Assembly: GCA_028015205.1 (NCBI GenBank)
Contig: CM051520.1
Coordinates: 7,722,501-7,786,500 of the forward strand
Reading direction: 5' to 3'
Origin: Mytilisepta virgata
Lineage: Eukaryota > Mollusca > Bivalvia > Mytilida > Mytilidae
Length of the DNA: 64,000 bases
The notes below the pieces were generated by a model. That model saw only the letters and a list, made by a program, of their open reading frames with translations, did no database searches and had not been told where the DNA came from. A program made the translations under genes and the position numbers. Below are positions 10,947 to 20,999 of this stretch, one piece after another. Position 1 is the stretch's first letter. Each line of letters opens with the position of its first letter.

Positions 10947-12339
10947 AGCTCATCACCTGGGGTCCGTCGTCTGTTAAACTTTTACAAAAATCTTCTCCTC
11001 TGAAACTACTGGGCCAAATAAAACCAAACTTGGCCACAAACATCATTAGGGTATCTAGTTTAAAAGGTATGTCCGATGATCCCGTCTGCCAACCAACATT
11101 GCCGACGTGGCTAAAAATAGAACATAGGGGTAAACTGCAGTTTTTGTCTAAAAATACTAAAGCATTTAGAGCAAAACTGATATGGGGTACAAATGTTCAT
11201 CAGGTCAAGATCTACCTTCCATGAAATTTTCAGACGAATCAGTCAACCCTTTGTTGGGTTATTGCCCCTGAATGGTTAATTTTAAGGAAATTTTCCAGTT
11301 TAAGATTACTAACTTGAATATTATTATAGATAAAGACAAACTGTAACAAACAAAAATGTTCAACAAAGTAAGATCTACAAATAAGTCAACATGACCAAAA
11401 TCATTGATTGACCACTTATACATGTAGAAGTTTTTGCCCTTTAAAGACAGCGTCCGGCGTAAACTATCCTTTAAAGATCTTCTCCTCTGAAACAACTGGG
11501 CCAATTGGGACCAAACTTTGGTGGAATGTTCCATTTGTGGCCCCCTTCCCACATTATGTCGTGCATTACCGAATTTCAACCGACATGGATGTTGTTACTA
11601 AAAAATAGAAAGAAGGGGATGAATTTAAAAAATCTTAAATGAAAGTACATTGCCAATTTTAACCAAACTTTGCAGTATTAGTCCTTTGTAGGTTTTCTTT
11701 TAGGATATTGTCCGATGACCTGGACTGTTAACCAAGACGGCCGCCACAGCCGAACTAAGTTTAACATAGGGCCCTATGGGAAAATTCATTGAAAAATCTT
11801 CTTGTCTGAAACCACTTGACCAATTGGAACCAGACTTGGCAGCAATGGTCCTAAGGAGGTCCTCTTTCAGAATTATGTCCGATTTCATGGACTGTGAACC
11901 AAGATGGCCGCCACAGCCGAACTTAGTTTAACATAGGACCCTATGGGAAATTCACTCAAAAATATTCTTGTTTGACACTACTGAGTCAATTGAAACTAAA
12001 ATTGGCAGCATTGATCCTTAGATGGTCCTCTTTCAGAATTGTGTCTGATCAAACGGATTGTCAACCAAGATGGCCGCCACAGCCGAACTTTCTTTCGTAT
12101 AGGATCCTATGGGAAAATTCATTTAAAAATGTTCTTGAACAAGACTTAGCAGTAATGGTCCTTAGATGGTTCTCTTTTGAAATGTGTTCTTTGACATGGA
12201 CTGTCAACCAAGATGGCTGCCACAGCTGAACTTAGTTTTACATAGAAAAAAAAATTGACTGCAACACTTAAATTATAAGTCCTGCTCAAAGTGAAAAGTT
12301 GAATCCAGGTCACCGATACAGGCTCTTGAGAGCCTCTAG
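10947..12339 (+). mobile_element. Helentron-like (pearl/HINE type) element, copy 2
   Basis: It starts with AGCTCATCACCTGG, a diverged form of the copy 1 terminus. It ends with CCAGGTCACCGATACAGG and the same hairpin AGGCTCTTGAGAGCCT (12320-12335), followed by CTAG. Inside are repeated 'tcttctcctctgaaac' phrases and tandem units. There is no protein-coding capacity. It lies within the last intron of the laccase gene, in the same orientation as the gene. Confidence 0.72.
11700..12240 (+). repeat. ~167-bp tandem unit inside Helentron-like copy 2
   Basis: The marker 'GATGGCCGCC' (first copy GACGGCCGCC, last GATGGCTGCC) occurs at 11735, 11903, 12069 and 12212, giving periods of 168, 166 and 143. 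Each unit contains 'cacagccgaact' and 'cctatgggaaa'. A tandem core of about 160 bp is the published hallmark of pearl elements as I remember it. Confidence 0.85.
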
Positions 12340-12667
12340 TTTGAATAGGTTTTACAATCACATTTAATTCACTGAATAACGATCTGTCATACGAATTTTA
12401 TAAGATAAATTCATATTGACGTAAATGATCTCAAATGATATATGTTAGATGTAATTGACAAGAAATACTGAAGTTTGGCTTCTTGTGAGTTACACTGTAG
12501 AAAAAAGGCAAACAAGACATCTTTTCCCAATACAAATTTAACATGTTTTTGCATGTACACATTATATTTGTTTTACTTTCTGAATGAGTGCAAATAATGC
12601 ATAAAGGAATAAAAGTGAAACTGATAATTTATGATTATGTGTTAATTGCATATCTGATTTATTTTAG

Positions 12668-12759
12668 GAGAAGAAATGAAGATAGCCTCTGTATTGCACA
12701 TCGTCAGTTTGATGTTCATCTCTTGCAGCATTACCTTGCTAAAACATAATGTGATTTGA
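12668..12759 (+). CDS. Laccase-like multicopper oxidase, last exon (hydrophobic C-terminus)
   Basis: This exon is too short to be noticed as an open frame and is inferred by splicing. The donor at 10442 leaves one base (g). Joining it to the acceptor at 12667 restores Gly and continues in frame for 29 residues to TGA at 12757-12759. The tail contains 'IASVLHIVSLMFISCSITLL', a 20-residue hydrophobic stretch followed by a five-residue end, and is preceded by an Ala/Ser/Pro/Thr-rich linker. That layout fits a GPI-anchor signal or a single C-terminal membrane segment, suggesting a surface-tethered oxidase. I see no clear AATAAA shortly downstream. The splice junction is inferred from phase and consensus only. 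Confidence 0.7.
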
Positions 12760-13004
12760 TGGAAACTTCAGCCGTATAATCAGTCTCGTTTGCAATAGAA
12801 CCATATACTTTAATAGATGTAGATTTATTGTAAAAGTTGTATATGAACAGACGTACAAATTTGCCCCAAAAAGTACAAACGTTTTGTGATTTCATTATTT
12901 CAATATTATGAACTTAGTAGTACCTGTATAGATATCACAGTAAGGCCTTAGGTACAAAAGCTTAGGTTTAAATTAATCTTTTATGATCCTGACGACTTGA
13001 AGTT

Positions 13005-13352
13005 TAAGGTCGTCATCACGAATTGATTGACCGTTACAGTGTTCCAATATCTAAGATGATGTTGGACCTTTCCCACTGTCGTAACATTTCATGTGCCTCC
13101 ATTGATTTGTGACTTCCACCGGATTGACTTTGTTGAACGACGGGTGCCGTATACGGAGCAGGAACTTCTTACCCTTCCGGAACACCTGAGTTCACTCATG
13201 GTTTTTATAGGAGTTCGTGTTGTTCATTGTTTTTTAGTTTTAAGTGTTTTTATTTGTTGTGCTCCTACTTGTTCATTTGTCTTCCCGGGTTTTTCTGTCC
13301 AATGGATTACGTTTTTTTTATTGCTCCTTAGGTATATTTGTCCTCTTTAATA
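13005..13352 (+). mobile_element. Penelope-like element 3' end, type A, copy A1 (5'-truncated)
   Basis: The copy starts inside the last codons of the RT reading frame (the 'GGTCGTCATCACGAATTGATTG' region) and continues into the type A untranslated tail. That tail includes 'GACTTTGTTGAAC', the module CGGGTGCCGTATACGGAGCA...CTTCCGGAACACCTGA (13141-13190), 'TATAGGAGTTCGTG' and the end 'TTAGGTATATTTGTCC'. It repeats the same region of the copies at 14580, 41610, 45536, 50000 and 19209. The frame at 13093-13350 is only this tail. Confidence 0.75.
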
Positions 13353-13912
13353 TATACGACCACTAAAGAAAATCACTCGTAAACTGCGTGAGGAAATACC
13401 ATTCGGCCATATAGAGGAGTCGCATTTCTAATTAATCCATGTCAAACTACAGTATCCGATCTTCAACTATGTGTCCCTCGATTATTTATACAGTATAAGG
13501 AGTTAATATTGACCCTGGGTATTTCAGTTCAGTACGCCCATCCCCTACATTAGCATTGTGTTGGGTTTTATCATATGATTTTATAGATCATACCTGCAAA
13601 TGTGAAAAAGAGTAGCCAAAATACAGGTTTAATCCCCTAACCTTTTATCAATTATATAAAATCAGATTATCCTGATTTCGTTTTGTTTCTTTCATGTAGT
13701 ATCGCCACTTAATATCCTTTTTTTAAACGATGTGATGTGATTGTTCTATGACTGATGTTTCATTACTGTCCTTTTGAATTCTTTAGCTCTCATATTTCAA
13801 ATACATACATTATAATGAAACAGTAAAATCTAATTAAATTTCAATGATCCGAATTTATTTTGCTCTCATGGACATTTGATAGACTGTGGGAAATTCCAAA
13901 TTCCAAATTCTC

Positions 13913-14849
13913 CTTTCTTGTTCTAGGTAGAGAAAAGGCTTATTTCGTGAAGAACCACTCTGATTCTGACAGAAAGTATTCTGAAGATGAAATTAAAAAC
14001 ATGTTAGATTTTCTCATAGACAACATATTCGTTGAATTTGGCGGTCTAATTTTTCAACAAACAATCGGCATTACAGTGGCAACCAACTGTGCTCCTCTAC
14101 TCGCCGATCTGTTTCTGTACTCATATGACTTCATTCAAGGGTTACTACGTGAAAACAAAAAGAAACTAGCCCAATCCTTTAATTTCACTTTTTGTTATAT
14201 AGATGATGTGTTGTCGTTAAATAACGACAAATTCCAAGACTTCCTACATCTTATCTACCCCAGTGAGCTTGAAATTAAGGAAACTACAGATACACCAAAA
14301 TCCGCTTCATTTTTGGATTTGTTTCTTGAAATAGACTATGAGGGACATTTGAAGACAAAACTTTATGAAAAACGTGATGACTTCAACTTTCCTATTGTTA
14401 ATTTTCCCTTCTTGAGTAGCAATATACCACCATCGCCTGCATATGGCGTCTACGTTTTTCAGCTTTTTCGACTTTCAAGGGCATGATTGAGTTTCCCTGA
14501 CTTTCAACAAAGAGGATAACTGTCACAAAAGCTTTTTAACCAGGGTTTATCTCGGATAAGTTGATGTCATCACTTAGGAAATTTTACGGTCGTCATCACG
14601 AATTGATTGACCATTACAGCGTTCCAATATCTAAGATGATGTTGGACCTGTTCCCGCTGTCGTAACCTTTCATGAGCCTCCACCGATTTGTGACTTCCCC
14701 TGGATTGACTTTGTTGAACTTCACGACGGGTGCTATACGGAGCAGGAACTGCTTACCCTTCCGTAGCACCTGGGTTCACTCCTGGATTTTATAGGAGTTC
14801 GTGTTTTTCATTGTTTTTTTGGTTTTCTGTGTTTATTTGTTGTGCTTGT
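13913..14849 (+). pseudogene. Penelope-like reverse transcriptase, copy A2 (interrupted by a solo LTR)
   Basis: The reading frame at 13860-14486 (208 codons) holds the core of a reverse transcriptase. 'FLIDNIFVEFGGLIFQQTIG' leads to 'TVATNCAPLLADLFLYSYDF' (best copy: MGTNCAPLLADL), then the catalytic 'YIDDVLSLNN', 'SASFLDLFLEID' and 'KRDDFNFPIVNFPFLSSNIP'. I place it among Penelope-like elements because of the CAPLLADL and YIDD motifs and 5' truncation. The group name is inference; a reverse transcriptase is certain. Homology to copy A4 starts at about 13913, so the first residues are flanking sequence. The last part has frameshifts and stops. The 3' tail runs to 14849, is split by a 722-bp LTR, and resumes at 15572-15660. 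Confidence 0.8.
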
Positions 14850-15571
14850 TGTTATGATATTGTAATTATTATATTATTTATGTTGGCCTAATTTGTTTTG
14901 TGTAGCCTTATAATATGTATAATATGTTTACACAATACTTATAGTTGTTTACCAAATAATGTTATAACTGCGCAGTTTAGAAATCACTGGAACGATAAGA
15001 TACTGATGGAATGACTAGAACTTTCTATTTGACTTACGTTATAATTCTGGTGTAATTCAAACTTCTACCGTATTCCAGAAGTTTCCGTTCTACAGTATAT
15101 ATACGGACAAGAAAGTTAGACTTTCAGAGCAGAACGTATTGGACCAGACATTCTTACGTAATAATTCTGGTGTAATTCAAACTTCTACCGTATTCCAGAA
15201 GTTTCCGTTCTACAGTATATATACGGACAAGAAAGTTAGACTTTCAGAGCAGAACGTATTGGACCAGACATTCTTGTGTTCTCAGCCGTTGGATTTATTT
15301 ACGTTTCACACATCATCCTTGACACACTTTTATTTACGTTATATCATACTAGATTGTGACTGATTGGATATAATATTCCGTTTGGATTCCCGCAACAGTG
15401 ACGAAAAGAATTCCTGATTAGGAAAAGACGGAGGATTTTGAACAGTTAAGTTGACATTTTATTTTGTGTAATATTATTTTGTAAACTTGTATATAATAAA
15501 TCTTGTTAAATTTTATTATTGATTTGTGTCTTTTGTAGGCTACAATTTAAAAGGTGATTTCGGCCGTAACA
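14850..15571 (+). mobile_element. Solo LTR, 722 bp, TGTTA...TAACA, with 4-bp target duplication
   Basis: It begins TGTTATGATATTG and ends GGCCGTAACA, so the termini are an inverted TGTTA/TAACA pair. It is flanked on both sides by TTGT (14846-14849 and 15572-15575). Removing it and one TTGT restores the Penelope-like tail exactly as in the copy near 41850 ('gtgcttgtggttgtt'). It contains TATA-like AGTATATATACGG and a polyadenylation signal AATAAA at 15495-15500, both for the plus strand. There is no internal coding region, so it is a solo LTR left by recombination. A Ty3/Gypsy-type origin is likely from the ends, but no coding sequence confirms it. Confidence 0.88.
15035..15274 (+). repeat. 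Perfect 120-bp tandem duplication within the solo LTR
   Basis: Bases from about 15041 to 15155 are repeated essentially without change 120 bp later (for example 'ataattctgg' at 15041 and 15161, and the whole rows 15061-15120 and 15181-15240). The unit contains the TATA-like AGTATATATACGG, so the presumed promoter is doubled. Confidence 0.95.
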
Positions 15572-15660
15572 TTGTGGTTGTTAATTTGTCGTCCCGGGTT
15601 TGTCTGTCCAATGTATTGCGTTTTTATTGCTCCTTAGGTATATTTGTCCTTTTTTCATAA
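15572..15660 (+). mobile_element. Remainder of Penelope-like copy A2 tail
   Basis: 'GTGGTTGTTAATTTGTCGTC' through 'CCTTAGGTATATTTGTCC' is the end of the type A 3' tail, separated from its first part by the solo LTR. Confidence 0.85.
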
Positions 15661-17700
15661 ATACATTGTAAATTAAACAATATGTTTATGTCTTCACCCT
15701 TTCATAGTATTTTAATCGTGACAATGTACATTATAAATGGCTTATTCTGAAAGAGCAAGGAATAAATGATTGAAATAAATTAATAAATAAAACCACAAAG
15801 AGTTTTTGGTAAGGTTTCAAATGTAAGTTTTTAAGGTTTAACAATAACTGGAGGATATTGCATCTACTATTTGATGATTTGAAACCATGTTCTTCCAAAT
15901 AAGTATATATATGTTGAAGTGATTAAATATAGTAGTATGATCCTAGAATGTACACTCTGAATATAAGAACTTTGTGTTGGCATTACTTATGTTTTTGTTC
16001 CCGGAATTCCTGTTCTCGTTTAATATATTGTTTGTTAACGTTGTATTTATCCTTCACAAGGTCCATGTCAGATTTTACATTTACGAAGGACATCACAAAC
16101 ATATTATCTTACGTCAAAATTCATTCTAAATATAAAATCGCATTTTTATACAATATCTTTGTCAAATCGGATATTAAATCGCATCGTATGGATTCGAAAC
16201 AGAAATACTAAATATTTGTATTTGATCAGAAACAAGTTTTCCCTTGCGGACAGTAAACTACGACATATGACGCTGTGTTCTTGTTTTCTGATGGCGAAAT
16301 TAATGTGTCCGGGACCACCATTGGTTTTGGATACCAATCGGGTTAATGTTTCTGTTTCTATTTGATTCTACTGTTTCGTATTCCTTCTATGATTATAGAT
16401 ATCAGTCAAGTAGAATCACGTATTTATCTAATAATTATAGACTTCTTTGACAATCATATCCGTACTATTTATTTTAGCAATAACGATACAAATTCTTGTT
16501 ACCCATATGCTTGGAAATATTATCGATCTCACATTTGTTGATGGCAGATAATAATACTAAACTTCAGAATGTAGTGGATTCTATTTCCTTATATCGATAC
16601 AAGCTGATGAACTATTTGTAAATTATAAATATTGTGCTTATTTTCCTATCCAATTACTTTGTTTTAAGTTTGAAATTTCACTTTATGCTATGTCAATGTG
16701 CTGTATTAAGCATGACTTAAAACGTATTTTCTGTCAACTTTCGGAATTACTAATAAATGCCGTACATTTTTATATTCCTTTAGAAAAGTTAGCTATTGAG
16801 GGCCAATGATTCTATTGCTTAAAATATTTGATGACTATTTGTTGCTCTTAGGAAGATTTTGGCATGAAAGTCATCAAGAAATGAGTTTTGTTCGCAAGAC
16901 TATTGAATTCATTATCCGAATATAGTTTAAAACAGAATAATATAACTTAAAACATAAAGCGTAAATTACAGCACTAATGCATATTTTCACTGAAAACAAT
17001 TTAAACATTATATATTCATGTCTAATGTATTTGAAGTTAACACCGTTTTATGTAATCAAATACACAAATTCGCATTACAGGTTTTCTATATTTGTGTTCA
17101 ATAGGTGCGCGTATTAAATCAAATTTTGAATAGCCAAAAATAATCCAAACAGTGATATTTTATCTATATTTGATTCTATTAGAACTATATACAAGCTATT
17201 ATACTTTAGCTACGTAAATGTTTTATATAACACATCAGACCATTCCGTTTTGTGACAACAAAACTTTTTTCCGATCATCAAAATGATTACATTACAGTGG
17301 TTGATTAGATATAATAGGTTAGTATTTGTAGTATGATTATTCCATTATCAGGAGATATATTAAGTTTAACCTCCATGATTTTACAATTCATCTCTGTGTT
17401 CTTTGTCAATATAATGATAGCGTATTAGATCTATGTAAGCTGTCAGTGACAGTGTCTTAATCAGTCCAATTATAAATCATCTGGCACAAAGTTCGTACAG
17501 AACGTTATAATTTAGAAGAATTCTGTGACAAGTCCGAATCACCAGTAATTGATTTTATTTTCCTTCTGGAGACTTTATTATATAACCAGGTTTTAATGGG
17601 GCATTGATGTTAGATTCTAAGCTATCAGTAAGTTCCTTTGTAACTGGTTGAATTCAACTAAATTTTTCAACGTGTGTTGTGTTGTAAAACTCTTTTAAAA
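15661..17700. other. No gene seen; AT-rich spacer
   Basis: Only short reading frames without motifs (for example 15948-16211) and no clear repeats. It lies between the Penelope-like copy and the possible exon at 17702. Confidence 0.55.
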
Positions 17701-17701
17701 G

Positions 17702-17905
17702 AGGATCAAGGAGAAACTATGGACGAACTTCAAGTGGAAAAAGAAGGATCAAAGAATGGGAATTCATTTGAAGCTATAGACACCTTGGTGCACGAATGTC
17801 TTAACCAAAAAATTACTGAGGGAACAGATGTTGCCAGGACACCTCGTGGAAAGAAGCTTGATAGTTGTAAACGTGCACGAGACCGGAATAAGAAACAACA
17901 TAAAG
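17702..17905 (+). CDS. Possible 5' or internal exon of an unknown protein
   Basis: The frame runs from upstream through ATG 17719 ('MDELQVEKEGSKNGNSFEAI') to a good splice donor AAAG|GTAAGTG (GT at 17906). The predicted peptide is polar and charged, ending in a basic run 'KRARDRNKKQHK'. A weak acceptor-like TTTTAAAAG lies at the left border, so it could be either a first coding exon starting at 17719 or an internal exon. Codon use is more balanced than in the surrounding AT-rich DNA. I do not recognise the protein. The donor phase from 17719 is 1. No partner exon was identified downstream. Confidence 0.35.
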
Positions 17906-18319
17906 GTAAGTGTGATTTTTAATGGTTTGCAAGGTTTTCATCTTTATGCCTTAGTTTTGAAATAAAAGAATAAACAGACGATATGATTAACTAATAAATT
18001 ATAGCTCTTAGAGAGTGTTTGTATTGAAGGATAAAATTCTTTACTATGACTAAACAGTGTGACTGTTGTCTAATAGATTGTAATAAAAATTAACTTTTTA
18101 ATTCATTTAATATGTCAAATATGGATGCAATTGCTTTAGATATATTCATTGACTGGCAACTATAAATCTAATTATTCGGTAATTTAAAAAAAAATGCAGT
18201 TAGATATAAGTGGGCCCATTTATGTTCGGTGTTATCCAGCCCCGTTGCGGCTATAATCACCTAATAATCATTTAGCGACAAGTGTCATTCACCACGTCTT
18301 CCAGGCACTTTGATTAAGC

Positions 18320-19050
18320 CTCAACATGAAATTTTCAACCAACAAACAGGTAATGTACCTGTTCTCTTTTAGGCATTGTAGGTTATTTCCGTTGTCCAGA
18401 GTATATTTTAGAGTGTATTTCAATTTCAGATATTTGTTTCGTTTTTCGTACCTACATCTCATCTATCCAAAGACACACCCACTTCTGCTTCATATTTATA
18501 TTTTGTACTGGTACATACAGTGTAGATTATAATGGGCGGTTGAAATCAAAACTTTATGACCGACGTGATTATTTTTATTTTTCGATTTTGACCCTCTTGG
18601 GCCTTTCTTAGCAGTAACATACCAAGTCTCCAGCCTATGGGGGCGCACATTTCAATATTGATTCGTTATTGCCGTGCATGTGATATAGACGATAACTTTA
18701 TTGACAGAGCAAGATTGCTATCACATTAACTTCTAAGATAGGATTATGTCCAGTGTTTGTTAATTTCATCAAAAAAGTGGTCGTCAAGAATCGATTGGCC
18801 GATACGAATTTTTTATCTCATGTATGAGACTAGATACATTCAGCTAGATTTCTAATCCTTTTGGAATTGACACCTCACTGGACTTAACACTCACTGGATT
18901 TACTCACTGGCAATGTGATGGGTGTTGTTAATAAAAGCAATGCTTACCCTTCTGGAATAGCTGATGTCACTCCCGGTTTTTAGTGGGAATTAACATTGCT
19001 AATGCTTGAGTTTCCGTGCTCTTTAGTTTATTATTGTTATTTTTCCGTTT
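18320..19050 (+). pseudogene. Degenerate Penelope-like RT 3' part with type C tail
   Basis: Broken frames keep 'LHLIYP', 'NGRLKSKLYDRRD', 'NIP' followed by a Pro/Gly region, and 'LIRYCRACD', matching the C-terminal RT region of the other copies but from a different lineage. The tail has 'gatgggtgttg...gcaatgcttacccttctggaatagctgatgtcactcccgg' in pieces between 18917 and 18980. Many stops, frameshifts and losses show it is old. Confidence 0.65.
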
Positions 19051-19208
19051 AGCCTCTTTTGTATTTTTTCCGCATATTTATTCGAATTTTAACAATATTT
19101 TATGAGTACCATTAATAGCAGTGTAAGCAGAAACGCGATACCGAAGGCCGTACAACAAAACAAGTTACCATATATCAATTGATATCAGTATATACATGCA
19201 TAGACTAA

Positions 19209-19440
19209 CATACCTAAGGAGCAAACCAAAAATACGCACTCCATTAGACAGACAATCCCGGGACGACGAATGAACAACAACAACAAATAAACACCGAAAA
19301 CTTAAACACAATGAACAACACGAACTCCTATAAAAACCGAAGTGAACTCGGGTGCTGCGGAAGGGTAAGCAACTCGTCGTGAAGTTCAACAAATTAAATC
19401 CGGTGGTTGTAACAAATCGGTGGAGGTGCATGAAATGCTA
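19209..19440 (-). mobile_element. Penelope-like type A 3' tail, copy A3 (5'-truncated, minus strand)
   Basis: Read on the minus strand, 'TTTGTTACAACCACCGGATT' leads into 'GTTGAACTTCACGACGAG', then directly 'TTGCTTACCCTTCCGCAGCA' and 'TATAGGAGTTCGTGTTGTTC', ending at CTCCTTAGGTATG. Compared with A1 and A2 it lacks the left half of the module (GGTGCCGTATACGGAGCAGG). Confidence 0.75.
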
Positions 19441-20006
19441 TAAATTATGGGATACTTATTTTGATGCACACTATGTGTATATTTCGTTCAAACCCACAAA
19501 TTTTGAAAGCAGAAATAAATTTAGGACAGGAAGTCAGAAGTGAATAGAGATCAACAAAGATAGAAAATCGAATCATAATATTGGTTTGTTTCTACTTCAA
19601 AATTGTTACTCGTCTGTTGATAGCAACATAATAAAAAAACCTTTTCACAGATTTACTGAACTCTAAACATACCACTTTATAATTAAAAAAGTGTTTGAAA
19701 AATGTTCATTTAATAGCAATCAATAACCAGTTTTCATTCCCCCAAGTAAAGTCTGTTTTATAAATTGTTTTCTTCACGTCAGAGGTTCTGATCATATCAT
19801 CTGAATACAAATAATGTCATTTATTTTTCAGCCATTGCTTTTTTATCATTATAATAGTTTTATGAATGTAATATGTTATGTAATTATTGGACCAAAATCA
19901 ATATTAAACTCTGGGGCCAATTTTTTTATCCTTTTTATCTATAGTTGCATATTTAAAGATAGTACATGTAATATGGTTTTACACTATTATAACTAAAGCC
20001 TCGATG

Positions 20007-20052
20007 GTAAACTGGCTAGCCTGCTCACAAGGATATTCGGAAATTACCTCAG
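20007..20052 (+). repeat. Short dispersed repeat, copy 1
   Basis: 'aactggctagcctgctcac' plus 'aaggatattcggaaattacc' recurs with two changes at 22708-22747. The function is unknown. Confidence 0.6.
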
Positions 20053-20175
20053 ATGTTAAATTCCTTGCGTTATTTCGCATTTTTGCATCGGTCTATATCA
20101 AGGGATACTATTGACCAAACTTGTTCATTTTGAGGAGTAGGATCAATTCAACAAAGCACATATCACTACTGTGTT

Positions 20176-20998
20176 GTAAGGTGTGTTTTTATAGATATAC
20201 AGAAAATCAGTAAGTTATCTTAGTGGCATGATGCAACACACGGTATATGAAATTTTGCATACAACTAGAGCATGAGGAATTGCACATGAACATCGAAAAA
20301 ATGATATATATAACTTTTACACTTTCTGAGATATAGCAAATTAAATATCCGGAAAATAGTAGTACAAGTATATAGAATACACATAAATATCATAAAAAAG
20401 TTCAGCAATTTTGACTACAAATTAACATTTCTCCAAATCCTGTCCTACGAATTTTCTTTAAAAATGATATGTTTTTGCTACTGGAATTTCCGATTTATTG
20501 ATATAAAATTTATGGGGGGTCACCGAATTCGTTTTTTGAGTATGGATAGTTGAATCTGCTGTACAGCGTGGAAAAAGCGCCGAAATGGCAAAAATAATCG
20601 TGACGTCGTGGCTCTAAATCTTATTTTTCGACGTTTTTAGGTATTGCACAGACCCTTGGATGATTTATACTGCAAAAACGAATTCGGTGACCCCATATAG
20701 CTTTCATAAAACGGAAATTTTAGTGGCAATAACATATCAATTTTAAAGAAAATTCGTAGGACACGTTTTTGAGAAAAGGCAATTTAAAGTAAAATTTTTC
20801 AATATTTTTTGCGATATTTACGTGCATCCTATACATTTGTACATCTTTCTACAGAATATTCAATTTGATATATATCCGAAAGTATAAAAGTTACTTATAT
20901 ATTTTTTCGATATTCGTATGCAATTCCACATGCTCTAATTGCTTGCAAAATTTCATAAAAATCCGTGAGATAGCCCATTTACGTACCTGTTACCTTAA
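20176..20998. mobile_element. Foldback element, ~820 bp, long imperfect inverted repeat
   Basis: The left arm (about 20176-20540) and right arm (about 20675-20998) are inverse copies with scattered differences. Matching inverse pairs include 'gaattgca' near 20277 and 'tgcaattcc' near 20921; 'catcgaaaaaat' and 'attttttcgat'; 'cctacgaattttctttaaa' and its inverse near 20740; and 'ggtcaccgaattcgtttt' and its inverse near 20680. The centre (about 135 bp) is not paired. The outer ends are GTAAGGT and ACCTTAA, compatible with a TTAA target. No coding capacity. A transcript would fold into a hairpin of more than 300 bp. Confidence 0.8.
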
Positions 20999-20999
20999 G

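Larger units (their letters stand above)
10442..12667 (+). other. Laccase last intron, 2,226 bp, with inserted Helentron-like element
   Basis: The donor is AGCG|GTAAGTG (10442) and the acceptor is TTTATTTTAG|GAG (ending 12667). The phase is 1: one base of the split Gly codon lies on the left and two on the right. About 1.4 kb of the intron (10947-12339) is a Helentron-like element in the sense orientation. If the intron were retained, translation would run to a stop at 10540-10542 and add another hydrophobic tail. Confidence 0.8.

Noticed and set aside
13093..13350. Hydrophobic 85-codon frame (similar ones at 41804-42097 and 49938-50165)
   Set aside because: All are translations of the untranslated 3' tail of Penelope-like copies.
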